From: Circinella minor | Lineage: Eukaryota; Mucoromycota; Mucoromycetes; Mucorales; Lichtheimiaceae | Assembly: GCA_016758965.1 (NCBI GenBank) | Contig: JAEPRB010000001.1 | Location: 248,001-312,000 of the forward strand | Direction of reading: 5' to 3' | Length of the DNA stretch: 64,000 nt | In this document: positions 34,180-46,400 of the stretch, piece after piece | Position numbering within the stretch: position 1 is the first letter of the stretch | How the letters are laid out: every line of letters starts with the position of its first letter | Program-made: the position numbers and the translations under genes | The notes under the pieces: model-generated | Told to the model about the DNA's origin: nothing | The model's input: only the letters and a program-made list of their open reading frames with translations | The model's database searches: none

Positions 34180-35272
34180 ATGGATATGGACTCTGAGGAT
34201 GTGATGTACCCAATAAGTTTGTCACCAATTACAGAAAATACTCGGGGCGTAAAATCTTCTGAACCAATGAAGGCCACAAAAATAAAATAAAAAGAGGAAG
34301 ACAACGAATCCATCAAGATGATGTTCCGAAAAAGAAGTCTAGTTGCATATCAGACAAACACTACAAAGTTACGAAAAAATAATAGCTTTTTATTGGGTGT
34401 ATGATGAAGTACAAAGGAAGACAGGAAGCGGTAAACCTAGAGAAAAACCGGTGATACTAGAAAAAGAGCACAATTAGTTTCTAGTGCTAGAAAAGATAGA
34501 CGAAAGTTTTTGGCTAGTGCTAGATCACATGATGACATGTATAGCCAAAACGTTTGCTGGGCTAAATCGGAAAGACTGTTTTTTATTATTCGGTCTGTAA
34601 CCGAAAAATGCAAGATTAGCTTATGAAGAACATACTTTCGTGCGGTTGAAAGAAATTGTTCTAATAGGTGGGGAGATGAACGAAAATTGATATAGACTAC
34701 GCTAGCAACTCTGCTTTCAACAAAGGGGAACCAGAACAGTAGTGAAAATACCGAAAATAGGAGCAAAAACGGCAAGTATTTCAAATACAATCACTTTTTG
34801 TGGCATTGCAAATATATCAGTTAAATGACTTCAAGCAGTGTTAATTTCAAAAAGTAAGGAAAACGACAGTCGGTTATCAAATTGCCGGGAGTTACGAAGA
34901 TGGCACAGCTACAAGATACTACTTTAACTTCATTGCTAGCACTTTTAGCGTAATATATCAGTACGATGAATTTAGGGATCATTTACTTTGTTATGTATAA
35001 TTTATCTATTCATATGTGAAAACACTGATATCCATAAATACATTGAGCACTGTGGGTACCGTCGGGTCTATCTCTATCTATCCACTAAAGCTAAGTCCCA
35101 TCGAACAATCTTGGTCAGTGAACAAGAGTAAATTGAAAAGGGAGCAACTGTAGTATGAAGAAAACTTGACCAGCAGAATTCGTGGCACATACGATCAAAT
35201 CAAGTGACCTTAAAGAGCTCTGTATATATTCTGTCTCTAATAAGTTTAATGGCTGTTTAAAAGAATAAACGG
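34180..35272 (+). pseudogene. Relic of a Tc1/mariner (IS630-type) transposase
   Basis: Readable pieces occur in the order expected for a Tc1/mariner transposase, in changing frames and with many stops. The N-terminal part is MDMDSEDVMYPISLSP at 34180 followed by NTRGVKSSEP. A middle block GTATRYYFNFIASTFS lies near 34898-34945. The second catalytic block lies at about 34970-35020 and reads YFVMYNLSIH where the family has ..VMDNAxIH. A C-terminal block reads PLKLSPIEQSWSVNKSKLKR near 35082-35150, matching the PELNPIEqxWS signature with the third acidic residue. The second catalytic Asp is Tyr here, so the copy is dead even apart from the stops. No terminal inverted repeats were found by eye. 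The minus-strand frame 34437-34790 is a shadow. Confidence 0.65.
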
Positions 35273-36130
35273 CTTAATAACAGTATACACAGAAAAAAAG
35301 TATAAGTCTTAAATTTTATGCTTTTAAGCGTTAAGTCTTTCAACTTCAAATATCATAAATAAGGCGGGGTGTGTGTAATAGAGACGTCTAATTACTATAT
35401 CTCCTTAATCACAGTCAACTTTTGTCGAAGCCATGTGGTTCACCAGCGTATTCCATACAATGTATTATGGTTTGCACGTAAATGCCACATCGCAACTCAG
35501 AATTATATTTTTATTATGTGGATGTATTATTTGAAGAAGCTGTGAACCCATGTGATCATATTCTCATAAATATTCTAACGTAAAGAATTTTATATATAGA
35601 TATTGTACGTATCTCTTAAGCCTGATAATTATTTGAATAAAAGGCCCAAATCAGTCAAATACATAATGCGCATTGACATTTTAGAAAAAAGAAAAAGAGA
35701 ATATTTTATTTGGAATATGAGTAGTGATTTTCTCCATGCATATATGTAAAAAAATAATAATAATAAAAAAGTCGTTTATAATCAGTTAGTTATCATAGTA
35801 CGTATGTTTTTTTTCTATGTATAATAATGAAAAGATCTCATGACTAATGTTTATGATAATAATAATATTATAATATTCAAACGCATCTTTTTTTTTACAA
35901 AGGGGATATATATGTATGTACTGATAATTTATAGAAAAATAAAAGTCCTTAAAAAAAAGGAACTCAATTCAAAATTTTGTATGATGAAAAAAAAAAAATA
36001 ACAATAAAATCTTAATAAAGAAATCATGATATATGATGGTATGATGGAGGAGAAGTAATTGTGGAAGAGAAAAGAAAGAAGGTGAGATATTTTCATTGAA
36101 GAAGAGAGAAAGGTATATATTTTCGGGGTA
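35273..36130. other. Intergenic region after the transposase relic
   Basis: 858 bp, AT-rich. GCGGGGTGTGTGTAAT at about 35363-35378 might be one terminal end of the Tc1/mariner relic, but no partner was found upstream. No coding frame. Confidence 0.4.
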
Positions 36131-37860
36131 CTAACAGCAAGTCGATTTAGATATTGTAGTCGCATCTTGTTCTTCAAGTAATTGACTAGTAGGTTGTTTC
36201 CAAGCTATTTCATGCCCGTATTTTTTTCCCACGAGAATTTGTGCCAGCTGTAAAAAAAGCTCTTCGATTTCACCTACGTAATATAAAAACATACTGTGTT
36301 AACAAATCTATCTATATATTACTTTCATACGACTATATAGGACTACTGACCATCATCTTCTTTCGCTGATACTTCATAAACCGGACATTCTGTTCCTAAG
36401 ACCTGACGAGCATATTCTGCAGCTTTTGTGACAGTAACCTCCCTTTGATTTGCAGCAAGATCAACCTTATTACCAACAATGCATATGACCATATCATCCG
36501 CCATGGTCTTTTTTAATTCTAGTGAATATATAGAGAACAATGAAAATAAATAATCGGAATCCATTGTTTTTGTTTCTAAAATTATCTTTTTACCTTCAAC
36601 CCACGTATTCATATCTGTGAAACTTTCTTCTGATGTAATGTCGTACACGAGAATGGCAGCTTGCGCCCCACGATAATACATTGGTGCCATTGCCCTGAAT
36701 CGTTCTTAAATTTTGTACAGAAATATTACATTATAATCTTCTTCATCAATTATTTTTTCGTTAAAAATAAAATAACTCTCAATTCCATTTCATGTTTATA
36801 TTTAATACCTTGACCTGCAGTATCCCATATTTGTAAGCGAACATGACAATCATCAACAGTTCTATAATATGAATATGAACGCAGATTATTATTATTATTA
36901 CACGTTTAGTTTTTACGTTTTAATTATTATTTTTTGTGGTGAGGATAAGCAAACCCTATTCTGTTACAAAAATACTTTTTTGGAAACTCACAATTTTTTT
37001 GTCATAAATGACGCACCAATTGTCGAAGTACTATTGCCAGAAAAAGTTTTCTGTACATATCGAATCACGACCGACGTTTTCCCGACACCTGGATAATTTA
37101 TATTATCATTTTTTTAATATAGTCGTATATAGTATAGTCGCCAAACGCGGAATAGAATAGAGTGATATAGAATTGGATGGATTGTGTTTATATATTTATA
37201 TATAATATAATAATAATAATGTGTTATTGAAAATCTTGTTCACTATGTATATATATAAAAAATATGGAATTTAGAAATATAATACATATTTATTAGTTTT
37301 CTTTTTTTTCAATACCATATATGTTTTCTTTTTCTGATCCCACACAAATACTCTCTGTTCACTTGGACAACAACCTCCTGCTTTTTTTTTATATGATGTA
37401 TATAATGTAAGATATGTAAGATATGTATATTTTTTATTTTCTTAACTTCACCAAAAAGATCGTGTGTTATTTTGGAAGGAAAAAGAGGAGAAAAAAAAAA
37501 GAGAGAGATATATAGAGATAGAGAGGGAAGGCGGATAGAGAAAAGAGTATCAATGGATTATCGTAATAACGTTATATATATGAAGATAATTTGTTTTCAA
37601 TAATCCAGTTGAAAGAGAGAAAATCATAAAAAGAAAGATAATGGCTATCATATCACTGACCTTCTTTTTCTTTTTTTTTATCCCTCCTCCTCCTCCATTG
37701 TTTTTTTTTACATAACTCTGTTCTTCATGATAGGATAGATAACGATAATACTAATAATAATAATAATAAATAATGAATAATAACGAGAAACGTTCCACGA
37801 ACCTGTTGCTCCTAATACAACGACTTTTGCTTCTAATGTTTCACCTGAAACGGCGTACAT
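36131..37860 (-). CDS. Rab-family small GTPase
   Basis: Six exons, 37803..37860, 36992..37088, 36809..36861, 36594..36704, 36351..36518 and 36131..36273, give 209 aa. All five G motifs are visible: P-loop GATGVGKTS (exon 1/2 junction), the switch I Thr in STIGASFMTKK, WDTAGQERFR, GNKVD and VSAKED. The C-terminus ends in Cys-Cys, a geranylgeranylation signal of Rab proteins. GASFMTKK and APMYYRGAQAAILVYD place it near the Rab5/Rab21/Rab22 endosomal group, but the exact subfamily is not clear, so no symbol is given. Rabs act as GTP-dependent switches that recruit tethers and motors to membranes. Intron 1 is long (714 nt). The intron at 36519..36593 is 75 nt, in frame and free of stops, so unspliced message would add 25 residues between switch II and the NKVD motif. 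Confidence 0.9.
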
Positions 37861-40800
37861 ATTTATTTTATATTCTAAAGTTGTTGTTGATAAAGGTTGG
37901 GATCGAAACGGATCTCGATCAAGTCACTTGTATATGTCGATTTCAGAATTCCGTTACCGAATAAATTGTTGTCTATGTAACTTGGTGGCTAATGAAGAGG
38001 AAAAAGATAGAGCTTGACAATGGTTAAAGGGTTATAAGACCAATAAATAAATCAATTAAAATATTTGTTTCAAAAAGTTGCATGCAACTAAGATTAGGAA
38101 AAAGAAAAAAGAGAAAATAAAATAAAATAAAAGAGTTTTGTCGACTGAAAAGAAGTGAAGTTAGCCACACAACCTACAACAACAATAATAAGAATAATAA
38201 GAAGAAACAAGCAAAAATCCAAAAAGAGAAAATAAAAGAGTTATTAAAGTGTCTTTTTTCTCCTTTCAAAAAAGCAATATTAATGTGGCAACCACTAAAA
38301 CTAATATAAAAACCGTCGTGTGTCAACTACTTAATATAGAAAAAGCTAAACTAACATTTTATTTATTATACGTATCTATTATTCTTATAAATGACCGGCT
38401 GACATGACTGAGTACCTGATAGTCATGGGAACAAAAAAAAAAGCCCCTCTCTTTTATTATAAACCGCATGTTGCTATCCTTCACACTGGCGCCACCACCA
38501 CCAATTATCATGTTTCAAATCAGTTGATAATATATATTCTAAAAAAGATACTATCCTTAATCATCATTATATTTCTTTATGATGATCAAAGTTGTATAAC
38601 AAGATGATGTCTTTTTTTTTGGTTGAATAATGTTATATCATAAATGTAACAATATTAATATAAAAAGCAATTTAGGGAGAAGAGAACGTGCGCATAACTC
38701 ACGATAGGGTTAGCTGCTAATAACAAATGAAACAAATTCTTTTCTGGGTAAATTATTCTTTTCCTTCCTTTCTTTTTTCTAAACTAGTTATTTTCATTAT
38801 CATTACTAATCGAATCTTATTACTGTTAGTATTATTACTATATTATTTACTTACGTTTTCAGTATAAAATACATTAACCGTCTATTTTTTTTTCAATAAA
38901 ACCAAGATAAAGAAAAAGGGATAGGAGTGACATACTTACCACTGCGATCGAAATATATAAATAATTAAATTATATCATCAGAAAAAAAAAGGAAAGTGAA
39001 TCCAATGTACCTTCATGCAGACGGCGTACACATCTACATTTGGATTATTGTATACATTGAAATGACGACACCTTTTGGATAATGTGAACAAGTATTTTTT
39101 TAAAAAATACAATCGATGATGAATTATTAGTCCACTGACTTTAGTTGGATGGCCTATCAACTATTGATAAACTAGCATTACTTCCAGCATTCTTTAATGT
39201 GACACTATGCTACTATCACCATTCCATTAAGAAACCAAGCGATGCGTTGAATTTTTATTTTCTAACACGATTTTTTCTTCGCATCCACAACCGCAATGGG
39301 CTTTTTTTTTTTTACATCATTGATATATATATATATATATATATGCTTATCTATATAATAAACGGTGGTCACCATAACAACAGTATACTTTAATTTTTCC
39401 CGCAACAGTATTTTACGTAGCAATAGCGAGAGGACTATAGTTATAGTATTCTCTTGTTTTTGCAATGATGGATCAAACTTATTTTTTGAAACAAAACTAA
39501 TATATCATAATTTTTACTAGATGTTTTTGTGCATTTATAAAATCCTGAGGTTTTCTATACTTCACAATGTAATTAATAAGAATATTGTTGTTTAAATCTA
39601 TATCCAAAAGACACATGTTCAATCATATGATACAACTATTTGCAAAGAAAGGGTTGACCTTGATAAAAATGAACAATGACGATAAGATAAAGATGAAAAG
39701 CTTGAATTGAAATATAATATACAGCTTAATTTACATCGGTTAAAATAATATTATATCAATGCTAATCATTTTGTATTATCGAGTAATATCTACCACATTT
39801 CTCTTGTGGATACATACATTAGACGCAGCAAAATCTGAGTAAATAATAACATTCCATAGGCAACATGTGGTAGACTGGTATAACAATCATCTGATGTGGC
39901 GTGGTTTCATTCGACGTTGTTATGCTGTTTTCTTCTGCAGTACATAATTGATGCTAGTAACAATGGCGATGATTGAAAAAAAAAAGATTAGGAAAAACAA
40001 GAACAACAAAAGATGGTCTTATGCAATTCACGTTTCATATGAATCTGCATAACATTATGGCAACAATAGAAATTTGAATGGCTTGTAAGAACAGAGCATT
40101 ATCTTTCAATTCAAAATAAAGACAAGAAATATTATCGTGTATTTTTTAATTATTATTAGTGATTTCCACTCTCATTATCTTCATGTTTTCTTTTCTTCAT
40201 ACGCTCAAAATGTCAGTTTTTAGTATTACGTACGTGAATTATTGATGTCTTGACTTTGTCTTTGATTTCCAGCTTTATATTAGCTAAAAATTGAGAAGTT
40301 TATATGGTAAAACCCTTAAAATCGTTTTCATTCTCAAAAATAAATAATGTTTTTCACAGTCGCATATTATTACTCTGTTTATTATTATTAATATAGAATT
40401 AAACTATGGCATATACTCTTTATTCAAAAAGAGTTACATGTAGTTACAGTAAAGCATGATACAAGACAGAGATAGGAAGGGTAGAAAATTGGTTTGAAAA
40501 AGTAAAGATATAAATAATGTGCATAATAAAAAAAAGCGCTCCTAGTATGGCAAAGATAATCATACGCACGATCAACCTGACGTAATCTCATGCCCTCAAG
40601 ATAACTATACTAGCAATGTATACGAGCTAACTGTTATACAGTACATACTACTGTACTGGGTATAGTGATACTGCGTTAGTAATTACTGCCATTATTGCTG
40701 GTTGCTGTAAGTAGTTTTAAAAAAGTATGGTTATGTTATTTCAAATAACAAAAATTTTCCAGCATAAATTAGATGAACAATATTAACTAGTTACGTATCA

Positions 40801-41127
40801 AGAAACGATTCTCTTTCTGTGCTTAATGTAGTTGTAGCTTTTTATGGAGCACTGTCTGTTTATACCCACTCCATTTTCATCATAAAACTTTTTTGCTTTC
40901 ACTTGTAAGAAAGAAATTGTTTGGAATATTTTTTCAATTACCATTTGGATAATGGACAATTGGAAAAGAAATTGATTTTGTTTTCTGCTTCGAATTGAAA
41001 TATTTAATTTATAAAATATTTTGTTATACTAATGGTATTCATATTTCGTTCGCAAAAAAAATATTACAGATGATAACGAGAAAGCTGTGTGTAAATTAAC
41101 CACAATCAGTACTGTATTGGGAGTTTA

Positions 41128-41175
<48 letters not shown>

Positions 41176-42181
41176 ATGAGATTTCAGAAAAGTTCAGACT
41201 TGATGTCAATCAATTCTTTGTTGTAAAATAGGTACTCAACTAACACGTCGTTATATCACAGTAAATAAAATAAAGCGGCAATAAGGAAATGAAGAATAAA
41301 TTAGTTAGTCTTCAATCTAAATCACAAATGTACGACTCTGTAATAATTCAAATTATTACCAACATTATTATACTAGAAAGCATGTTGTTAATGATCTATT
41401 TGACAGCGATGAAGAAGGTTGTCATGCTGTACGTAGCAGTCAAAACACTCAAACGCCACATTTCGCGAATAATACCTACGTATAGCGCAAAATATACATT
41501 GGTCATATTCGACAAAAATGAATGAATTCAGCAAAACAATTCATATAGTACTTAGTCAACATCTAGTACAGGCCGTTGTAGCTGTATCCTAAGCTTAACT
41601 TATTTTTACCCACAATTAATTTTCCCATGATGTTCTCGCTATTGTTAATTGTAAAAATTCTTCTTATGATTACTGTAATTTAAAGAGACAATAGCGTATA
41701 CTAGGTAAACGATCATTTGATAAGAAATAAAAAAATAGCCATGCGTTATACTTGATTGAATAACTTTTTACAAAATTAATAGATCTCATGAATGAAGGGA
41801 GGAGATAAAAAGCAAATAAAAGAGAATGATGATCATGAGACAGAAAACCAAATTAGGCATTAGAAGGGCCGTGCGCTGTTTACTGGCAACATGATTTACG
41901 CACGAAGTGAAAATCGGATCTTTTGGTAAGCCAATTTAGGTTAATCATGCAACTTTGACCTTAGATACAGATATATACGCTCTCTCCCCCTTTTTTCTCT
42001 ATCTTTTCTTTTTACAGAAAGCACAATGCAAAAAAAAAAAAAATGGTTTAGAAAATTGTTCCATTTTGGTCTATAAATATATAACCACGATGTTGCACAA
42101 TAGTATTTAAAAAAATATTTAAATCAGAGGGAAAACAGGTAGAGGAATTGCTTGTTGCGAAATTATAACAAAAAGAGAATT
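37861..42181. other. Large gene-poor region
   Basis: 4.3 kb of AT-rich DNA without a convincing gene. It includes an AT microsatellite near 39324-39343 and a 40-nt poly-A at 41131-41170. A 54-codon open stretch at 41321-41485 reads protein-like (VNDLFDSDEEGCHAVRSSQ) but has no start and no partner exon. Many short frames on both strands are composition-driven. It could hold regulatory DNA, an RNA gene or worn-out repeats that cannot be recognised by eye. Confidence 0.5.
41131..41170 (+). repeat. 40-nt poly-A tract
   Basis: An uninterrupted run of 40 A. It could be the tail of an integrated retrocopy, but the upstream 300 bases show no recognisable coding or SINE sequence and no target-site duplication was found by eye, so a simple homopolymer is equally likely. 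Confidence 0.6.
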
Positions 42182-43320
42182 ATGGTAGTTTTTTCTTCAT
42201 ACAAAGGCAAAAAAACGGTGGCAGTACAAACCGACAGAGTAGAAAACAGCGATCGAACAACATCGTCATTAAATATTAACACAATACAAAAAAGTACCAC
42301 ATTGCCGGAATCAGCAACTGTGAATGCAGCTGTATGCAGACAACGGATTATTGTATGCATGGACGGAACTTGGGATGCTGCAAGTGGTAATAAATAATAA
42401 TATAATAACTTTTACTGATATAGAGTCAATAACTATGTTATGTATAGCCATATAGCGTGGACATTCATTATTATAATTATACGTCACTAATAATATTAGT
42501 AATAATACGATTATTTACTTTACTTTTTAATTTTAAGCACGTACAAATGTTTTTAGATTTTATAACAGCTTAAAAACATCTTATCCGCTTCTACAATCAA
42601 CTCACCAAGAGCAAGAACAAAAAGAAAAATGTTCATTACCATACGATAAAACAGTATGTTGGTCACAAGTAGCACATTATGTAAAAGGTGTTGGTACTCG
42701 TAACGAAAGAATACAAAAATACCTTGGTGGGGCATTTGGTCTTGGTATTAGCGATCAAATTCTTACAGCTTATGCTTTCTTAAGTGAAAATTATAAAGGG
42801 GAGCAGGATGAAATTTGGTTACTTGGTGCATCACGTGGTGGTACGTAAATAATAATACAAAAATATGGTGATGTATTCAAAACTAATGCAATAAATTTCT
42901 TCCCCCCCAAAAAAAAATCACAATGTAATGTGATTATATGCAGGTTATGCAGCACGTAGTCTAACAGGCATGATCTATAACGTTGGTCTGCTGCCCTGCG
43001 AGCATATCACAGTGGCGCTTGATAAAGCATATAGTTTATATCGTCGGGCCGATAAAAAAAGCCATCCGAATAATCCAGAAGCTATAGCCTTTCGCCATAG
43101 ATACGATTGTTGGGAACCAGATATTAAATTTGTGGGCTGTTTTGATACAGTGGGTAAGAACATTGAGATATTAGTTTTAAAAATATGTTGCTCTTTTTTA
43201 TGGTATAATAATAATACTAATAGTATAAATATGTTGCTACGTATATTATTAAATAGGAAGCTTGGGTGTTCCGCGTCTTCCGTGGTTCGCTGGTGGTTCA
43301 TTGTGTAAGGAGTCTCCGAT

Positions 43321-43353
<33 letters not shown>

Positions 43354-43378
43354 TTTTTTTTTTTTTTAAGGGGTTTCC

Positions 43379-43413
<35 letters not shown>

Positions 43414-44297
43414 GAATAATAATCTTATCATAATATATCACATAAGCGGTAGTAGTGAAGTGGTGCTTTTTCCAGGAAAAAAAAAACTAACATGTACAAC
43501 AACAACGAAATAAACTTCATTTAAAATATATAGTATGGAACTTGTTTCATGGTTTACATAGCTTCCATGATGAGAAATTGTCTCCAAATGTAAAATTAGC
43601 ATTTCATGCACTTTCAATTCATGAGCAACGTGAATGGTTTCGTCCTACGATCATGAAATATGAATCAATCAAAAGATCAGATCAGATCCTAGAACAACTT
43701 TGGTTTCCGGGAACACATAGTGATGTGATTGGTGGTCCAAAAGCTTCCCGTGTTCTTTGCAATCATTCATTACGTTGGATGATGATAAAAGCACAAGAAT
43801 GTGGTTTAGTATTTAAGTAAGTTATGGTAGTACACAAAAGTAATAATACTTTTTTTGTCATGTTTAAAAATATCACTTACGTACGTGCAAAAGAAAAAAA
43901 CCGGAAACGAGTGGGGTTTTTTATTATTATTTGTAATACATCTATTACTTATATAACTGTCACTTTTTATTCTTCTTTTTTCTCTAAAAAACCCTTCTAC
44001 TAAATACACAGATTACCTATTGATGAAGTATGTGGAGCAAGAGCATTTCTTTATAACGATAGTTATAAAAATCAGCTAGTTTATCGTTTGCTACCTCGTA
44101 CGGATCGGTATATTGATCCAATTCTATTTCGCAATCGAAATGCATTATATATGAACGGTCATTTTTCCGAATATATAACAAATGAGCAACTGAGACTCTT
44201 TCGGTCAAAAGCACTTGATAAATTCTTATCCAACATTAAAGAACAAGAAAAAGGCAACGACAATAATGGATCGTCATCAACATCATCTAGAAAATAA
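42182..44297 (+). CDS. DUF2235-domain (alpha/beta hydrolase-like) protein
   Basis: Six exons, 42182..42386, 42538..42840, 42944..43153, 43257..43304, 43534..43816 and 44012..44297, give 444 aa. Typical DUF2235 features appear in order: RIIVCMDGTWD at the first strand, TNVFRFYNSL, YVKGVGTR, LGGAFGLGISDQILTAYAFL, and the nucleophile-like elbow LLGASRGGYAARS. They continue with VGCFDTVGSLGVPRLPW and WFPGTHSDVIGG, the conserved Asp region. In bacteria, relatives of this domain include phospholipase effectors; in fungi the family is widespread and mostly uncharacterised, so no substrate is given. No signal peptide; the tail is charged and Ser-rich. The fourth exon is only 48 nt but rebuilds the conserved segment exactly. 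The intron after it carries two very long T tracts. The ATG at 42182 is the first in frame. Confidence 0.88.
43322..43412 (+). repeat. Paired long poly-T tracts inside an intron
   Basis: T31-G-T14 at 43322-43367 and T33 at 43380-43412, separated by AAGGGGTTTCCG. Each tract follows a similar word (CTCCGATG before the first, TTTCCG before the second), suggesting local duplication. They lie in the fourth intron-containing gap of the DUF2235 gene, upstream of its real acceptor. Confidence 0.7.
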
Positions 44298-44544
44298 TTC
44301 ATCTTAAACTTGTTATAATTTTTATGCTTTTTAAAGACATAATCTTATCATATGTTACGTAATGTTGCAATAAAATACTTAATAAAACTAGAGAAATTTG
44401 TTGATATATGCATAGCTATATAAAATGTTCTATTTTTACGATGAGGAAAAAAACGCTGCGATATAATAAGATATGAATTGTATTACTGTTAGATTACATT
44501 CATATTTTAAATAGCCACATATTAATAGATTGTTTGTTATTTTT

Positions 44545-44933
44545 CTTGTTTATTATTATAACAATGGTAACGCCGATAATGATGTCGATGTTCAGAATCC
44601 GGATAATAAAAAAGTCATTGATTTTCCCCCATATTGTTCGACTATCTGAATGCTTTTGTTGAACAAGCTCATAAATATGTTCTCGATTTGCTTCTATAAT
44701 ATGTTCGCTGATGCGTTAATTTTTGCTATAATCGTGTTTATAATGAGTTTTACAGACAGAAAAGCAAACTTGAACAAGAATTTGATGACAACTTCGATGA
44801 ATGTATTCATGTGCTGAAATTACCATTTGCACGTATGTTAATTTTAGAGCTTGTAGTCACCCCATTAATGCTGTTGCTGGCATTGGTTTCAATGCTAATA
44901 CTAGCAGCAATGTTGGGTTTTTTGTATTTCTAA
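44545..44933 (+). pseudogene. Decayed small membrane-protein reading frame (tail-anchor type)
   Basis: One frame reads NGNADNDVDVQNPDNKKVID up to the C5 run at 44626-44630. After a one-base frame change it continues as FDYLNAFVEQAHKYVLDLLL. It crosses stops TAA 44697-44699 and TGA 44709-44711 and goes on in the same frame as VYNEFYRQKSKLEQEFDDNF. It ends in a hydrophobic C-terminal segment (about 30 residues, rich in Leu/Met/Ala) before TAA at 44931. The long same-frame continuation on both sides of the stops suggests a former gene with helical and membrane-tail parts. An intron ending at the TTTTACAG acceptor (44748-44755) could remove the stops, but no good donor is present. No family is recognised. 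Confidence 0.4.
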
Positions 44934-46400
44934 TGATATGATGTATATAAATATGTAATAGAAGAAGCACAATTTTATTAAAAAGAAATTTGATATCACA
45001 GGTTTAATAACAACGAAATCTAAATTGTTATGGAATTACATTTATTGAACAGAGTTGTTCATCGCCTAATTTGTTCTTTTTAGTACTATTAAATTCTTTA
45101 TTGATCAATAATTGTATTCAAAGAATAATTAGATTACACCAAAAAGTTTCATTGGAAAAACCAGCCATTCCATCTTTATTTCTTGGGTTAACAAGATTGT
45201 ATTAATAACATAATAATATGGTTGTTACTGGGAAATATCATTGCAACATGCAAGAAAGCAATTTATCAGTCAGTTTGAAATGATCCAAAATTCTATATAC
45301 AAGAGAAGTTTCCTATATAATAAATTCTAGTGACAACTAGGGTATTTCCAGTAGTAGCTTACAATGCTTTTAGTTGACAGGTATAGAGCTAGTAGAATAC
45401 ATTTTTGGGGTATAAACCCTGTTTTCTTAAAGATAAAGCCTGTAGTTTTTATACAAAATGAGATCAAATTTTCCAATGCCAAAAGTAGTTTCTAGGAACT
45501 TCCAGTGTTGTATTGGGTACATATTTCTGCAGTGTTAAAGCGATCGACTCATCTTGTATCAAACAACATCTGTAAGATATGGAACACCAAAATTTAAATG
45601 GTTTAAACTTCTGCCAGTTATTTAATAATTGTGTATATGTAAAAAAAAAAATAAGAAGAAAGATATATTAAAAGTTTGACAGGGGTCACTTTAATGTTAC
45701 CTGACAACCGAAGAAAAAATTGCTGTGTTTACAGCCTAAAATTAGAGTGAAACAGTTAGATCAGAATCAAAGAATTCGCTTATAGAAATAAAAAAAAGAC
45801 GTGTAACATAAATGTAACTAGAAGGTAATATAATCGTTCTTAACACAATTGCTATTAAATAATAGCGGTATACATATACTTTTATATTATGAGCCCCTTC
45901 TTATTAATCAATCTTAATATACACAACTTCATCAAATTTTAGTAACATAAAGAAAAAGAAAAGAAGGATCGACGCTATACTTTTCATACAGGATTTTTTC
46001 TATGATTTAGCGTTTGATTTTTTTCAACTTAGCGCTGAGTTTTTTAATTTGCGGTGGGAAGCTATCATCTTCATTTCCGGACACAACTCGCTTATGATGA
46101 CAGTATTTTTCGCCTGATGATAGCAATAATTTTCGCTTATGATGGCATCTTTTTACGCCTATAATGTTTTTTTTTTTTTGCTTTTGAGCACTTAGTCAAT
46201 CCCATAAAAATAGGTTTAACAAATACGAAAAAAAAAAAATTCTTGTGTGATTTCTTCGCTTCCTGTGTTACCAACAAAAATAAATATGAACTTCGAACCA
46301 CTCCGCTAAAGCTAAAAAAAAAAAGACCTTTTTTTAAAGCTACAACCCTTCAGTTCTTCCCGTTCCTTTTATCTCGATTCACTCTTTCTAACTTTTCTTC
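44934..46400. other. Intergenic region with a short tandem repeat upstream of GOT1
   Basis: 1.5 kb, AT-rich. No coding frame is supported. The main structure is the 22-23-bp tandem repeat at 46089-46178. Confidence 0.5.
46089..46178 (+). repeat. Four degenerate 22-23-bp tandem repeats
   Basis: Units begin with CGCYTRTRATG-like words at 46089, 46111, 46134 and 46156 (CGCTTATGATG, CGCCTGATGAT, CGCTTATGATG, CGCCTATAATG) and end in T-rich sequence. Units alternate CGCTT and CGCCT. They lie about 220-310 bp upstream of the GOT1 start codon. Confidence 0.65.

Noticed and set aside
34437..34790. 117-codon minus-strand frame with hydrophobic residues
   Set aside because: It runs antisense through the Tc1/mariner relic and shows no family features; hydrophobicity comes from T-rich DNA.
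42970..43301. Frames on both strands running past the third DUF2235 exon
   Set aside because: The plus frame is the exon read into its intron, the minus frame is its antisense; canonical splice sites explain the region.
44017..44214. Minus-strand frame opposite the last DUF2235 exon
   Set aside because: Antisense shadow of a well-supported exon.
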